Origin: Rickettsiales bacterium
Lineage (GTDB): Bacteria; Pseudomonadota; Alphaproteobacteria; Rickettsiales; CANDYO01
Direction of reading: 5' to 3'
Assembly: GCA_947424995.1 (NCBI GenBank)
Contig: CANDYO010000072.1
Span: 1-9,880, forward strand
Length of the DNA: 9,880 nucleotides
This document shows, in pieces, positions 1 to 7,564 of this stretch; within the stretch, counting starts at the first letter, position 1; each line of letters begins with the position of its first letter. The notes under the pieces were generated by a model, which was not told the origin of the DNA, made no database searches, and was given only the letters and a program-made list of their open reading frames with translations. Made by a program: the position numbers and the translations under genes.

Positions 1-5
1 CATGA

Positions 6-27
6 AAGACCTTACACTTAAGGTTTT
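6..27 (+). terminator. Possible Rho-independent terminator of an upstream gene
   Basis: CCTTA (10-14) and TAAGG (19-23) pair around a CACT loop. The stem extends outward through 9-24, a G-T wobble at 8-25, 7-26 and 6-27, giving about nine pairs. T-rich sequence follows (TTTTATTAACTTTTTTA). The stem is low in GC and the T tract is interrupted, so this is weak. It would end a gene lying left of the window. The rest of 1-117 shows no gene on either strand. Confidence 0.3.
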
Positions 28-117
28 ATTAACTTTTTTATGATTATCTATTTTATTAGAGTGATTTAAAATAAGATAAATTTTTACAATTACTACAACT
101 TTCTGCAAAAAATATTT

Positions 118-900
118 ATGAAAAATTTAGAATTGATAAACCTTCGTAAAAATAAATTACTTAATTCTCCTTTCCTACAATCCTTTGATCAAGAAAGCAT
201 GTTAAAGCAGTATAATCAAGTTCTTGAACCAGGTAATCAACTTAATATTGGTGGCAACTGCTTTGGATTATGCATGGACTATACAAGACATATAGAAAGC
301 CATCGCAATATTAACACACCTCATGATTATAAAGCTAAACTAGAAAAAAAATCTACTATAATCTCGCCAAACTTTGGCAAGAGAATAGCGCATTATCAAA
401 ATTTTCTTCAATTAAATTTGAAGCATAAACCTTTAAAATCTAGTAATGATATTACTTCACTCATCAGCTCTTCTGATAATCATAGAGATATTATTGGCTT
501 GTCTTTTCATACCAATTCTTTAGCTGAATCTTCCGTCGCCCATATAATTGCAATCGAACCAGTTTTAGATAACCACACGCAAAAATTACAAGGTTTTAGA
601 ATTTTCGATCCTAATTTTGGAATTTTCGATACAAATAATAACATCAATATGTCTATTGAAATAATGACAGATTTAATGGATTTTTATAATGCACATAATC
701 TTGTACATACGAAGACAATTAACCTTAGTAAAAAGGTAGCTCAATATTCGCTAATAAAACAGGCAGATGAAGGAATAAATCATCAATATTCCAAAGATCA
801 AAAATACTTAGATGGCAACACCAAGTTAGCTGAAAAAGATCTATACTCCGTTTTAAAATACGCGATCGAAACAAATAATCATCAAGTTGCCGAAGCATAA
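118..900 (+). CDS. YopT-like C58 family cysteine protease, candidate secreted effector (N-terminal part of a frameshifted gene)
   Basis: This 260-residue product carries the three signatures of papain-like family C58 (YopT/AvrPphB): the nucleophile in GGNCFGLCMDY (Cys48, with a second Cys at 52), the histidine in VAHIIAIEP (His142), and the aspartate in FRIFDPNFGIF (Asp164). The F-D-P-N-F-G block just after the histidine strand is characteristic of YopT. Known members are injected into host cells and cleave host proteins (YopT cuts prenylated Rho GTPases, AvrPphB cuts PBS1); the substrate here cannot be inferred. No signal peptide or membrane segment is visible, as expected for a type III or IV effector. 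The ATG at 118 lacks a clear Shine-Dalgarno. The stop at 898-900 looks like a mutation, because the same protein seems to continue in another frame to 1343. The intact gene would encode about 408 residues. The triad would survive the truncation. A different papain-fold family is possible but fits the motifs less well. Confidence 0.68.
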   Translation: MKNLELINLRKNKLLNSPFLQSFDQESMLKQYNQVLEPGNQLNIGGNCFGLCMDYTRHIESHRNINTPHDYKAKLEKKSTIISPNFGKRIAHYQNFLQLNLKHKPLKSSNDITSLISSSDNHRDIIGLSFHTNSLAESSVAHIIAIEPVLDNHTQKLQGFRIFDPNFGIFDTNNNINMSIEIMTDLMDFYNAHNLVHTKTINLSKKVAQYSLIKQADEGINHQYSKDQKYLDGNTKLAEKDLYSVLKYAIETNNHQVAEA

Positions 901-1343
901 TCCAACATCATGGGAATGAGTTTTCTCCTATAGCAGCATTCTTAACCGTTAGCGAAGCTCTTAAAAAAGATGATTTTACAGTATTACGTAATTTATATTT
1001 TTATGGAGAAAATTGCAAAAAAATAATAGACACACACATTAAAGATGATACTTCTAAAAAATTTGAACCCTTTCTTAAAGCTCTAATTCTAGTTTGCTGC
1101 GTTACTATAGCTTCTCGCCCTGAATTCGAAATAGATTCTTTAAATAAATTACTTCAAGCAGAAACAAAAGAATCATTAATAGAATTTGCTGAACAGATGA
1201 AGTTGATTTCTAATCACTTTGATCCAGTACTGATAAGCAAAGTAATCAAACTACTACCTCAAAACATTATAACAGAGCATCGTGTTAGTACTTTTATAAA
1301 AAAAGTAACTAATAATCAATTCGCACCGCAAAGAAGCAAATAA
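879..1343 (+). pseudogene. Detached C-terminal part of the YopT-like gene, after a frameshift
   Basis: A frame open from 879 (just after a stop at 876-878) to the TAA at 1341-1343 directly continues the upstream protein. It has no ATG before 1197 and no ribosome binding site, so it is not an independent gene. Restoring one A after base 897 would turn GCA-TAA into GCA-ATA-ATC and join ...NNHQVAEA to IIQHHGNEFSPIAAF..., a smooth helical transition. The roughly 148 added codons look all-helical. Segments such as LKYAIETNNHQVAEAII and EALKKDDFTVLRNLYFYG have the spacing of ankyrin-type helix pairs, although no complete consensus ankyrin repeat is present. Such a region could mediate host-protein binding. 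The cause may be a true one-base deletion or a consensus error in the assembly; the sequence alone cannot say which. Confidence 0.7.
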
Positions 1344-1363
1344 ATCTTTAAAAACTACTTTAG

Positions 1364-2341
1364 TTACAGCCAATTTTTATACTTACAATAGAAATAGGGT
1401 AAAATACCAGATAAGATAACAAGAGTAATAGCATAACCAAAACCATACTGCCATTTCAATTCTGGCATATTCACAAAATTCATTCCATAAATACTAGGAA
1501 TAATAGCTGGTGGCAGAAAAATAAGCGCCGCTATTGAAACTATTTTAGTTACTAGATTTTGTTCGATATTAATCATCCCTAAGCAGACGTCTAGAAGGAA
1601 ATTAATTTTATCTGTCATTATCGAAACTTCTTCTTCTAAACGAGAAATATCGTTGGTTAAACTCTCTGCTCTTGCTAATTCATTCGTAGAGAGTTTAAAT
1701 GGCTTCATTTCAGCAATAAAATTTAAAGCTCTACGAATGCTCAATAGGCTTTCGTAATTCTTAGATATTAAATCTCCACTCACTCCTAAATCATCAATAA
1801 GTTTAGTAAAATTTATTTTTCTTTTTCTCTCTTTTTTATTGGAAGATTTCTTGGCATAAAAAGCAATGTATGATACCTCATCAAGAGAGTAAGCTATCTT
1901 TTCTAGACTATCTTCGATATGGTTGATTGTAGCTTCTACCAAATGAATAAAAATACTATTGTGAGTCAACGAATTTACTTTATTAACAGTAATATAATTT
2001 AGATATTCTTGAAATGAATGAAATACCGCATCCCTAGAAGTTATAATTTTATCACCAGTTAATACAATAGTCACATCCTGCATCGCTTTATCATTATTCA
2101 TGATAGATGCTTTTATGTACACCCCCCCTTTTTGCTGATAATGACGATTTAATAAATTATCAATCGGAGCCATTTGATAATAAGTAGGGATATCTTTTTT
2201 TAAATAGTTTTCAATTATTTTTTCTTCTGCAGGCATTGGATCAAAAATATCAACCCAAATAGGCTTGGTTGATTTTTTCTTCATTTCAGCTTCAGTCAAC
2301 AAACACAGACTATCATCGCGTATGGTATAATGTTTAAGCAT
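1364..2341 (-). CDS. corA: CorA-family magnesium/cobalt transport protein
   Basis: A 325-residue member of the CorA 2-TM-GxN family, which forms homopentameric inner-membrane channels importing Mg2+ (also Co2+ and Ni2+). The diagnostic selectivity signature YGMNF is at residues 285-289, followed by the NMPEL loop. TM1 spans about 264-284 and TM2 about 301-320, with a short basic C-terminal tail. The N-terminal cytosolic domain has the family pattern IPTYYQMAPIDNLLNRHY (51-68), where CorA proteins usually have PT..EM..I, and then long helices with a lysine/arginine-rich patch at 164-175. Length is normal for the family (about 310-350). The ATG has AGGAG eight bases upstream (2350-2354). The gene lies 98 bases downstream of the yhdP-like gene on the same strand and converges on the broken protease gene, 20 bases away. 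Bacterial mgtE does the same job but is unrelated in sequence. Confidence 0.9.
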   Translation of the reverse strand: MLKHYTIRDDSLCLLTEAEMKKKSTKPIWVDIFDPMPAEEKIIENYLKKDIPTYYQMAPIDNLLNRHYQQKGGVYIKASIMNNDKAMQDVTIVLTGDKIITSRDAVFHSFQEYLNYITVNKVNSLTHNSIFIHLVEATINHIEDSLEKIAYSLDEVSYIAFYAKKSSNKKERKRKINFTKLIDDLGVSGDLISKNYESLLSIRRALNFIAEMKPFKLSTNELARAESLTNDISRLEEEVSIMTDKINFLLDVCLGMINIEQNLVTKIVSIAALIFLPPAIIPSIYGMNFVNMPELKWQYGFGYAITLVILSGILPYFYCKYKNWL

Positions 2342-2345
2342 TTGT

Positions 2346-2426
2346 AGCGCTCCTATCGATATTAGTATAACTTAAACATAAACCACAAGAATTAAAAAAT
2401 GGTTAATCAGTCAACTAAGGAGCGCT
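2346..2426 (-). promoter_or_regulatory. Inverted repeat enclosing the corA leader and its Shine-Dalgarno
   Basis: AGCGCTCCT (2346-2354) and AGGAGCGCT (2418-2426) are perfect 9-base complements separated by 63 bases, with six G/C pairs in a very AT-rich spacer. Read on the minus strand, the corA-proximal arm contains the AGGAG that serves as the corA ribosome binding site. A transcript reading through from yhdP could therefore pair this site with the distal arm and hide it, whereas a transcript starting near 2357 would lack the distal arm. The repeat is directly visible; its regulatory role is inference. Confidence 0.4.
2364..2369 (-). promoter_or_regulatory. Possible -10 box of a corA promoter
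   Basis: The minus strand reads TATACT (5 of 6 to TATAAT) about 22 bases upstream of the corA ATG, which would give a short leader still containing the AGGAG site. The -35 position at 17-base spacing reads ATTCTT, a poor match, so this rests on the -10 alone. Confidence 0.3.
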
Positions 2427-2439
2427 TTTTAGAAAGCTA

Positions 2440-5079
2440 TTAATTAAAAAGATTTCGGATAAAGCCTGGAGTAAATACTGAAAGCGGATTAAGCCATATA
2501 TTAGGATTATCAAAACTTCCCTTTACTGAGAAATTAGCAGCAATAAATGCAGATTTTTTTCCTCCAGAGAGCAAGTCACCAATAAATGGGATAAAAGAGA
2601 TAAGACTATTTAAGCCATAAGCTGAAGGAATATACATCCCCTTAATAGCTAAAATTCTAGTGTTATTATTAATAGTTCCATTAATTCTAATGTCATAAGA
2701 TGGGCCTTGTACTAGTCCATTTTTTATAGTTAAGATCCCTTTACTATATTCCAGATCAGCCGTAAATGATTCTGACTTTAATGAACCACCCTCTAACGCC
2801 TGCATAACTGCTAATGGCGAGTTAAATGGAGACATTACTCCAAGGATAATTTTAGTTAGCACTGACGTATTGCTAAAAGCAAATTTCTTGATGATTATAT
2901 TGCCATCATATATTATCTCATCATCTATTTTTTTAGGATAAATTTCGATCCATACTTCTCCCCGCTTAATGTTTTTATAGATCCCAAAAGCTTGCGAAAA
3001 AGTAGCAGCAGAACTACTATGCAATAAATAACCATTTTGATCATTCTTTTTAATTTTAACTATAGTTAATTGCTGACTTTGTGAAAAAGCTTTTAAATCT
3101 ACATCTATTGGATTATTACCCACCTGAGCTATTTTACCACTAACATCATTTAAATGAATATTATTTTTAAGAATCAACTTATCAACTTTAAAAGAAATTT
3201 TGTAATTCACTTTTTTATCTGGATCAGAAGCAAAATCTTTTGCATCAAATTTACTTAAGTCTAAATTTTTAGCAATTAAATCATAGTTATAAAATTTTTT
3301 ATCAAAATCTATTCGTACATTGAATATATTATCACTTATTTTTCCATTATTTAGACTAAAGTTAGTTAATTGATTGCTTAAAGTAGAGTAACTAAATAAT
3401 ATTTTTCCAGCAAAATTGTCACCTTTCAAACTACAATATTCACCAATAATCGCATTCTCATTAAAACTACCCAAACAGCTAAAATTAAGTGCAGTGGCAA
3501 TAGGTTTGGTAATACTAAGTGGACTAAGCACCACCTCTGTATCTTTTAAGTCTAAATTTAATTGCCATTTTCCTTCGCTTAAATTTGCATCAATACCCAC
3601 TACCCCCTTCTCAAGAATAAGCTTATCTTTTAAGGATATTTTTTCTTCAAGATGGAGTTTTGTAGCAATGTTTATCTGATTTTCACTTTGACGCTCAAAT
3701 TTATGATACTTAATAAGATCAAATGAAAAAGTTTTAGGGGTCTGCAGTTTAACTGTTATTTTATCTTGATCATTCAAAATTTCTAAAGTTCCTTGCTTGA
3801 ACTTAATTAATTTATATTGATCAAGTATTACGTCACTTAAATCGGCCTTAATGTCTAATTTTAAAGATTCTAATTTAAATGGATCAAAAATAGGAACGCT
3901 TAAAGCCGCAGTTCCATTAAGACTGCCTTTAATTTTATCAAAATCTACTTTATTACTTAGAAGCCTTTGATAAACAAGCTGAGGAATAAATTCTTTGAAT
4001 TGATTGATTGAACCGGTAACCTTAGTTTTTACAGACAAAATAAAATCATTAAACGGTAGTACTAATTCTAAATTGGTTAATTTATTACTAAGCAATGAAG
4101 CGCTATTAGCATTTACATATAAGGCTTGCCCATCAAATTTAACCATTGCCTCTATTTGAGTAATCGGGCTATAGCTTTGAAGATAAGTTAATTTAGCTCC
4201 ACTTACCATAATTTGAGCATTGATTGAATCTTTACTTGGAAGAGCTGCCTTTAAATCTTCAGCTGTAATTTTAAACTTACCTTGGGCGTTTTTAATTATT
4301 CCTTGAGTGATATTACTAGTGACCCAATTTTGCACTTCAGGAGCCAAAAAATTTGGCCATAATCCTGATAAGTAATCCACCGGTAAATTGATTATGTTAG
4401 CCTGAAAATCAGCTAAAGCAAAACCGTTTGAATCAAAAGAGAAATCTCCCTGTAATGAGGCTTTAATATTATTAGTATACCATAAGTTAAATTGCTTTAC
4501 TGTCAAATGATTGAGACCATAGCTTAAAGATATAACCATTTCTTTGAGAGCTATTTTAGCTAAATCTTCTTTTTTAGGATCATGAAAGCCACTATTACTG
4601 ATTAAATTTAAATTAGCTCGCTTAAGCGATAAAAAGTTATAATCTAGCTGAACATCCCCATTAAAAGAGATATAATTTTTAGCTATATACAGATCTATTT
4701 CTTTTTGAATATCAGAATTATCATCTAGATATACTAAACTTAGCAATTCACTCTGATTGATTTTAGCAGACAAACTACTAGTCAAGTTAGTTAGCTTAAG
4801 CGAAAAGTTAATATTTTCCAGTTGAACAAAATGCTGTTGGTGATTTATTATTTTTAAATTAGGAGCTGTAAATTGTAGTTTGAAATTAAGAAATTTTAAT
4901 TCAGCTCCACTACTTTCTGTAGTTAGTTGAGGATCATAATGTTGCGCTAATCTTTGAATAGTATCATTGGAAACAGCAATTGGATTTTTAGCTAATATCG
5001 ACAACCATATGGACAGACCTACTAAAATAATGGCAAGAGTTACACCAATAACCTTTAGGGCCTTTAAAAAAACATTCAT
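2440..5079 (-). CDS. YhdP/AsmA-like inner-membrane-anchored envelope protein
   Basis: This 879-residue protein has one N-terminal membrane anchor (about residues 9-30, VIGVTLAIILVGLSIWLSIL). A long periplasmic part follows, rich in alternating beta strands, asparagine and lysine, typical of the AsmA-like superfamily (YhdP, TamB, AsmA). The C-terminus, NPLSVFTPGFIRNLF at 864-878, matches the ending seen in alphaproteobacterial YhdP-type proteins. Family members form long hydrophobic grooves bridging the periplasm; E. coli YhdP takes part in phospholipid transport to the outer membrane. Here the role is inferred from family resemblance. It is clearly shorter than E. coli YhdP (about 1266 residues), as in other reduced genomes. 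No Shine-Dalgarno is evident before the ATG at 5079, which is the first Met ahead of the anchor. It is divergent from the dsbD-like gene (106-base shared spacer) and upstream of corA. Confidence 0.72.
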   Translation of the reverse strand: MNVFLKALKVIGVTLAIILVGLSIWLSILAKNPIAVSNDTIQRLAQHYDPQLTTESSGAELKFLNFKLQFTAPNLKIINHQQHFVQLENINFSLKLTNLTSSLSAKINQSELLSLVYLDDNSDIQKEIDLYIAKNYISFNGDVQLDYNFLSLKRANLNLISNSGFHDPKKEDLAKIALKEMVISLSYGLNHLTVKQFNLWYTNNIKASLQGDFSFDSNGFALADFQANIINLPVDYLSGLWPNFLAPEVQNWVTSNITQGIIKNAQGKFKITAEDLKAALPSKDSINAQIMVSGAKLTYLQSYSPITQIEAMVKFDGQALYVNANSASLLSNKLTNLELVLPFNDFILSVKTKVTGSINQFKEFIPQLVYQRLLSNKVDFDKIKGSLNGTAALSVPIFDPFKLESLKLDIKADLSDVILDQYKLIKFKQGTLEILNDQDKITVKLQTPKTFSFDLIKYHKFERQSENQINIATKLHLEEKISLKDKLILEKGVVGIDANLSEGKWQLNLDLKDTEVVLSPLSITKPIATALNFSCLGSFNENAIIGEYCSLKGDNFAGKILFSYSTLSNQLTNFSLNNGKISDNIFNVRIDFDKKFYNYDLIAKNLDLSKFDAKDFASDPDKKVNYKISFKVDKLILKNNIHLNDVSGKIAQVGNNPIDVDLKAFSQSQQLTIVKIKKNDQNGYLLHSSSAATFSQAFGIYKNIKRGEVWIEIYPKKIDDEIIYDGNIIIKKFAFSNTSVLTKIILGVMSPFNSPLAVMQALEGGSLKSESFTADLEYSKGILTIKNGLVQGPSYDIRINGTINNNTRILAIKGMYIPSAYGLNSLISFIPFIGDLLSGGKKSAFIAANFSVKGSFDNPNIWLNPLSVFTPGFIRNLFN

Positions 5080-5127
5080 AAAAGATACTTATACTAAGAT
5101 TTACAACCATTCCATATAGAATAATCA

Positions 5128-5155
5128 TTTCCAAAAGATAATATTATAGTATGAT
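5128..5155 (+). promoter_or_regulatory. Candidate sigma-70-type promoter for the dsbD-like gene
   Basis: TTTCCA (5128-5133, 4 of 6 to TTGACA) is followed after 16 bases by TATGAT (5150-5155, 5 of 6 to TATAAT). Transcription would start near 5162, leaving a leader of about 24 bases before the ATG at 5186 that includes AGGG at 5171-5174. The spacer is so AT-rich that chance matches are likely. The divergent yhdP-like gene must have its promoter in the same 106 bases; the minus strand carries a TATAAT at 5148-5143 without a good -35. Confidence 0.4.
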
Positions 5156-5185
5156 ATTTAAAAAGTATATAGGGCTAAATATAAA

Positions 5186-7222
5186 ATGTTAAATAAGTTT
5201 TTTTTATTTTTTGTGGCAACATTAATATTCTTTGGTTCATGCGTAGCAGCTGGGCAAGACAAATACATTGAAGATAATTTTGAAATATCGCTTAAATCAT
5301 CAGCTCAATATGCAATCATATCTTTTAAACTTAAAAATGGTGCTAAATTTTATTGGCGCAATCCTGGCGAATTAGGGCTTGCTACCAAATTTAACTTCGA
5401 TAAATCATTAAATCTAGAATCAACTCAAGTATTTTGGCCTCTGCCTAAGCTACAACAAAGCTACGATGTAAGTAGTTATATTTATGAAAGCGATACCGAC
5501 TTTGTAATTAAATTAACTCCCAAAAATATTAGAAAAAATATTAGTTTAAATGCTGATGTAAGCTTTAGCATCTGTCAAAAAAATTGTAATAATTATGATA
5601 TTAGCTTATCAAGCATAATAAATCCTGATGATTCATTTACTGCAGCCAAACAAATTCAAGAAATGCTAGCTAAAACTCCAAGCAATAATAATGGTAACAT
5701 AAAAATTACAGCTCTTGAGCAGGAATTTATTGCAGACACTCATTGGTTAAAAATTAAATTTAGCGCAGAAGAGCTTAGCTTAAACCCACAATTTTTTCTA
5801 GACATGCCAGAATATGTAAGCTTTGATCCAGCTAAATATAATTTAAGTGATGAATCAGGTGAACAAATTATAATGGTTCCATTCTCAATCATCGACAAAG
5901 AACATAACAAAATCGATGATCCAGTATACGTAAATCTAGTCACTGATAATCTTCATGCAGTTGAATATGAAGCTGTACCAATTGATTTAGCCATATCAAA
6001 AATAAGTAATTCATTTATTTTAATAATTATATACGCTTTAATAGGTGGATTAATTTTAAACGTCATGCCATGCGTATTGCCAGTTTTAGCTCTAAAAGTA
6101 CTACAAATAGTAAAATTAGCTACTGAAAAAAGATCTATTATTGTATTTAGTTTACTAGCGCAAAGCGTTGGAATCATCGTTAGTTTCATGAGCATAGCTA
6201 TAATAGCCTATAGCTTACAGCAATTGGGTCATCAAGCAGGATTAGGGATGCATTTTCAGCAACCAATTTATCTTATTAGCATGGTAATCATTTTAAGTTT
6301 TATAGCGATATACTTAGTAACTGACGTAGAATTTAGCGTACCTATTCCGCAGTTCCTAGTGCAACTATTTCCTAAACAGCCTGAGGCGATGGGAATGCTA
6401 GGGTTTTTTCTGAGTGGTATTTTATTAACTTTACTTGCTATTCCTTGCACTGCTCCATTTGTTACCATTGCTGTAGGCTTTGCTTTAACTGCAAATTTTA
6501 TAGAAATATTAGTAGTTTTTACTGCTATTGGTATTGGCATGGCTTCACCATATATCATGATGGCTATTTTTCCAGGATTCGCAAAATTTCTCCCTAAACC
6601 AGGAGCTTGGATGATAAAGTTTAAGCGATTTTTAGGGGTGATAATTTTCACCACTAGCCTTTGGTTAATTTACGTACTCGCCACTCAACTTGGCTACAAA
6701 GCTGCTTTATCTATATTTTTATTGATCCTTTTGATGAAATTTATTTTAAGCGAACAAAAAGCAGTGATTAGCAATAAAACTAAAGCTTTAATTTTATTGA
6801 TTTTGATTAGCTTATGTTATGTCGTTCCACAGCATCTTTTAGAGGAAAAAATAGAACAAGAGATAATTGTAAAAGATAGCTGGCAAGAATACAAACCAGA
6901 ATTAATATTAGCTTTAATTGAGCAAAATTATGTAGTGGTAGTGGATGTAACCGCTTCTTGGTGTGCTACTTGTAATATCAACAAAATGACTACTTTAAAT
7001 AATAATACGGTAATGAATTACATGAAAAAAATGAATATAATCACTATGCGCGCTGACATTAGTAGATCAAACAATCCAGAAGTATCCACTCTAATGAAAA
7101 TGCATAATCATTACGGCGTTCCTCTCAATATAGTATACAGTAAAAAACACCCTCAAGGCGTTGTATTACCAAGCCTTCTAACTCCTAAAACATTAATCTC
7201 CGCAATTAAAGAGGCTCATTAA
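5186..7222 (+). CDS. dsbD: Protein-disulfide reductase, DsbD/ScsB-like
   Basis: A 678-residue protein with the three-part DsbD layout, which carries electrons from cytoplasmic thioredoxin across the inner membrane to periplasmic thiol proteins. A signal-like N-terminus (residues 1-22, ending VAA) precedes a beta-rich periplasmic domain with FYWRNPGELG, a motif of the ScsB/DsbD group, and a cysteine pair Cys130-Cys134 (CQKNC). Hydrophobic helices from about 275 to 550 carry the two transmembrane redox cysteines: Cys296 in NVMPCVLPVLALK and Cys421 in AIPCTAPF. The C-terminal thioredoxin-like domain has WCATC (Cys593/Cys596) and a cis-proline region, GVPL. All six expected redox cysteines are present, so it appears functional. 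AGGG lies 11 bases before the ATG. Likely clients are cytochrome c maturation or disulfide-isomerase proteins, but none is encoded here. The N-terminal domain looks more like ScsB than E. coli DsbD, so the symbol is provisional. Confidence 0.88.
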   Translation: MLNKFFLFFVATLIFFGSCVAAGQDKYIEDNFEISLKSSAQYAIISFKLKNGAKFYWRNPGELGLATKFNFDKSLNLESTQVFWPLPKLQQSYDVSSYIYESDTDFVIKLTPKNIRKNISLNADVSFSICQKNCNNYDISLSSIINPDDSFTAAKQIQEMLAKTPSNNNGNIKITALEQEFIADTHWLKIKFSAEELSLNPQFFLDMPEYVSFDPAKYNLSDESGEQIIMVPFSIIDKEHNKIDDPVYVNLVTDNLHAVEYEAVPIDLAISKISNSFILIIIYALIGGLILNVMPCVLPVLALKVLQIVKLATEKRSIIVFSLLAQSVGIIVSFMSIAIIAYSLQQLGHQAGLGMHFQQPIYLISMVIILSFIAIYLVTDVEFSVPIPQFLVQLFPKQPEAMGMLGFFLSGILLTLLAIPCTAPFVTIAVGFALTANFIEILVVFTAIGIGMASPYIMMAIFPGFAKFLPKPGAWMIKFKRFLGVIIFTTSLWLIYVLATQLGYKAALSIFLLILLMKFILSEQKAVISNKTKALILLILISLCYVVPQHLLEEKIEQEIIVKDSWQEYKPELILALIEQNYVVVVDVTASWCATCNINKMTTLNNNTVMNYMKKMNIITMRADISRSNNPEVSTLMKMHNHYGVPLNIVYSKKHPQGVVLPSLLTPKTLISAIKEAH

Positions 7223-7283
7223 TTAATAGTTAATAATTAAATGATAGCATTGTACTCAATCGATATAAATAAGGAGTCAGTTG

Positions 7284-7520
7284 ATGCCAGGATTCATGCC
7301 TAAGATAAAATTTATAACCCCAATCGATTCCGTCCTAAATATTATATTCACTTCAGCAGGCTATGCTCTTCATTACGGTGGAGGTAATCCAAACGTCCAT
7401 GAGCAAGATACTTTAATATTTAATTTGCCCTGGAATGAGATTAGCTATTACTATTATGGAATAAAGCATATAGATGATTTAGGAATACTTGGAGATTTAT
7501 ATGCTAGAGATTCTGGTTAA
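7284..7520 (+). CDS. Small hypothetical protein downstream of dsbD
   Basis: A 78-residue product I do not recognise. Translation support is strong: AAGGAG at 7271-7276 sits seven bases before the ATG at 7284. A TTG directly before it (7281) would add one Met but fits the spacing less well. The sequence is aromatic and glycine-rich, with a GYALHYGGGNPN segment, a PWNEISYYYYG stretch and an acidic end. No cysteines, signal peptide or membrane helix are seen. It follows the dsbD-like gene by 61 bases with no GC-containing hairpin between, so read-through from that gene is plausible. It converges with coaD 44 bases away. It might also be a remnant of a longer gene, but no continuation is visible in other frames beyond a few codons. 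No function is proposed. Confidence 0.6.
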   Translation: MPGFMPKIKFITPIDSVLNIIFTSAGYALHYGGGNPNVHEQDTLIFNLPWNEISYYYYGIKHIDDLGILGDLYARDSG

Positions 7521-7564
7521 GTTATATACATCATCTCTAAAAATTCAAAAGAAAACTATACTCT

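Noticed and set aside
879..897. Programmed -1 frameshifting in the protease gene
   Set aside because: The overlap between the two frames contains no X-XXY-YYZ slippery sequence and no evident downstream stem; a one-base deletion or sequencing error is simpler.
3416..3679. Open frame of 87 codons on the plus strand
   Set aside because: It lies wholly opposite the yhdP-like gene, has no ribosome binding site and gives a low-complexity product; it is a shadow frame.
5231..5245. Lipoprotein signal around Cys19 of the dsbD-like protein
   Set aside because: The residues before the Cys (F-G-S-C) do not fit a lipobox, which needs L/V/I at -3. An ordinary signal cleavage after VAA fits better.
5740..6654. 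Three minus-strand open frames (5740-5943, 5953-6195, 6268-6654)
   Set aside because: All are antisense to the dsbD-like gene, whose motifs are intact throughout. They have no recognisable domains and are explained by the coding bias of the opposite strand.
7220..7245. AT-only palindrome after dsbD (TTAATTAATAG...AATTAA) as a terminator
   Set aside because: It contains no G/C pairs and no T tract, so it would not form a stable terminator.
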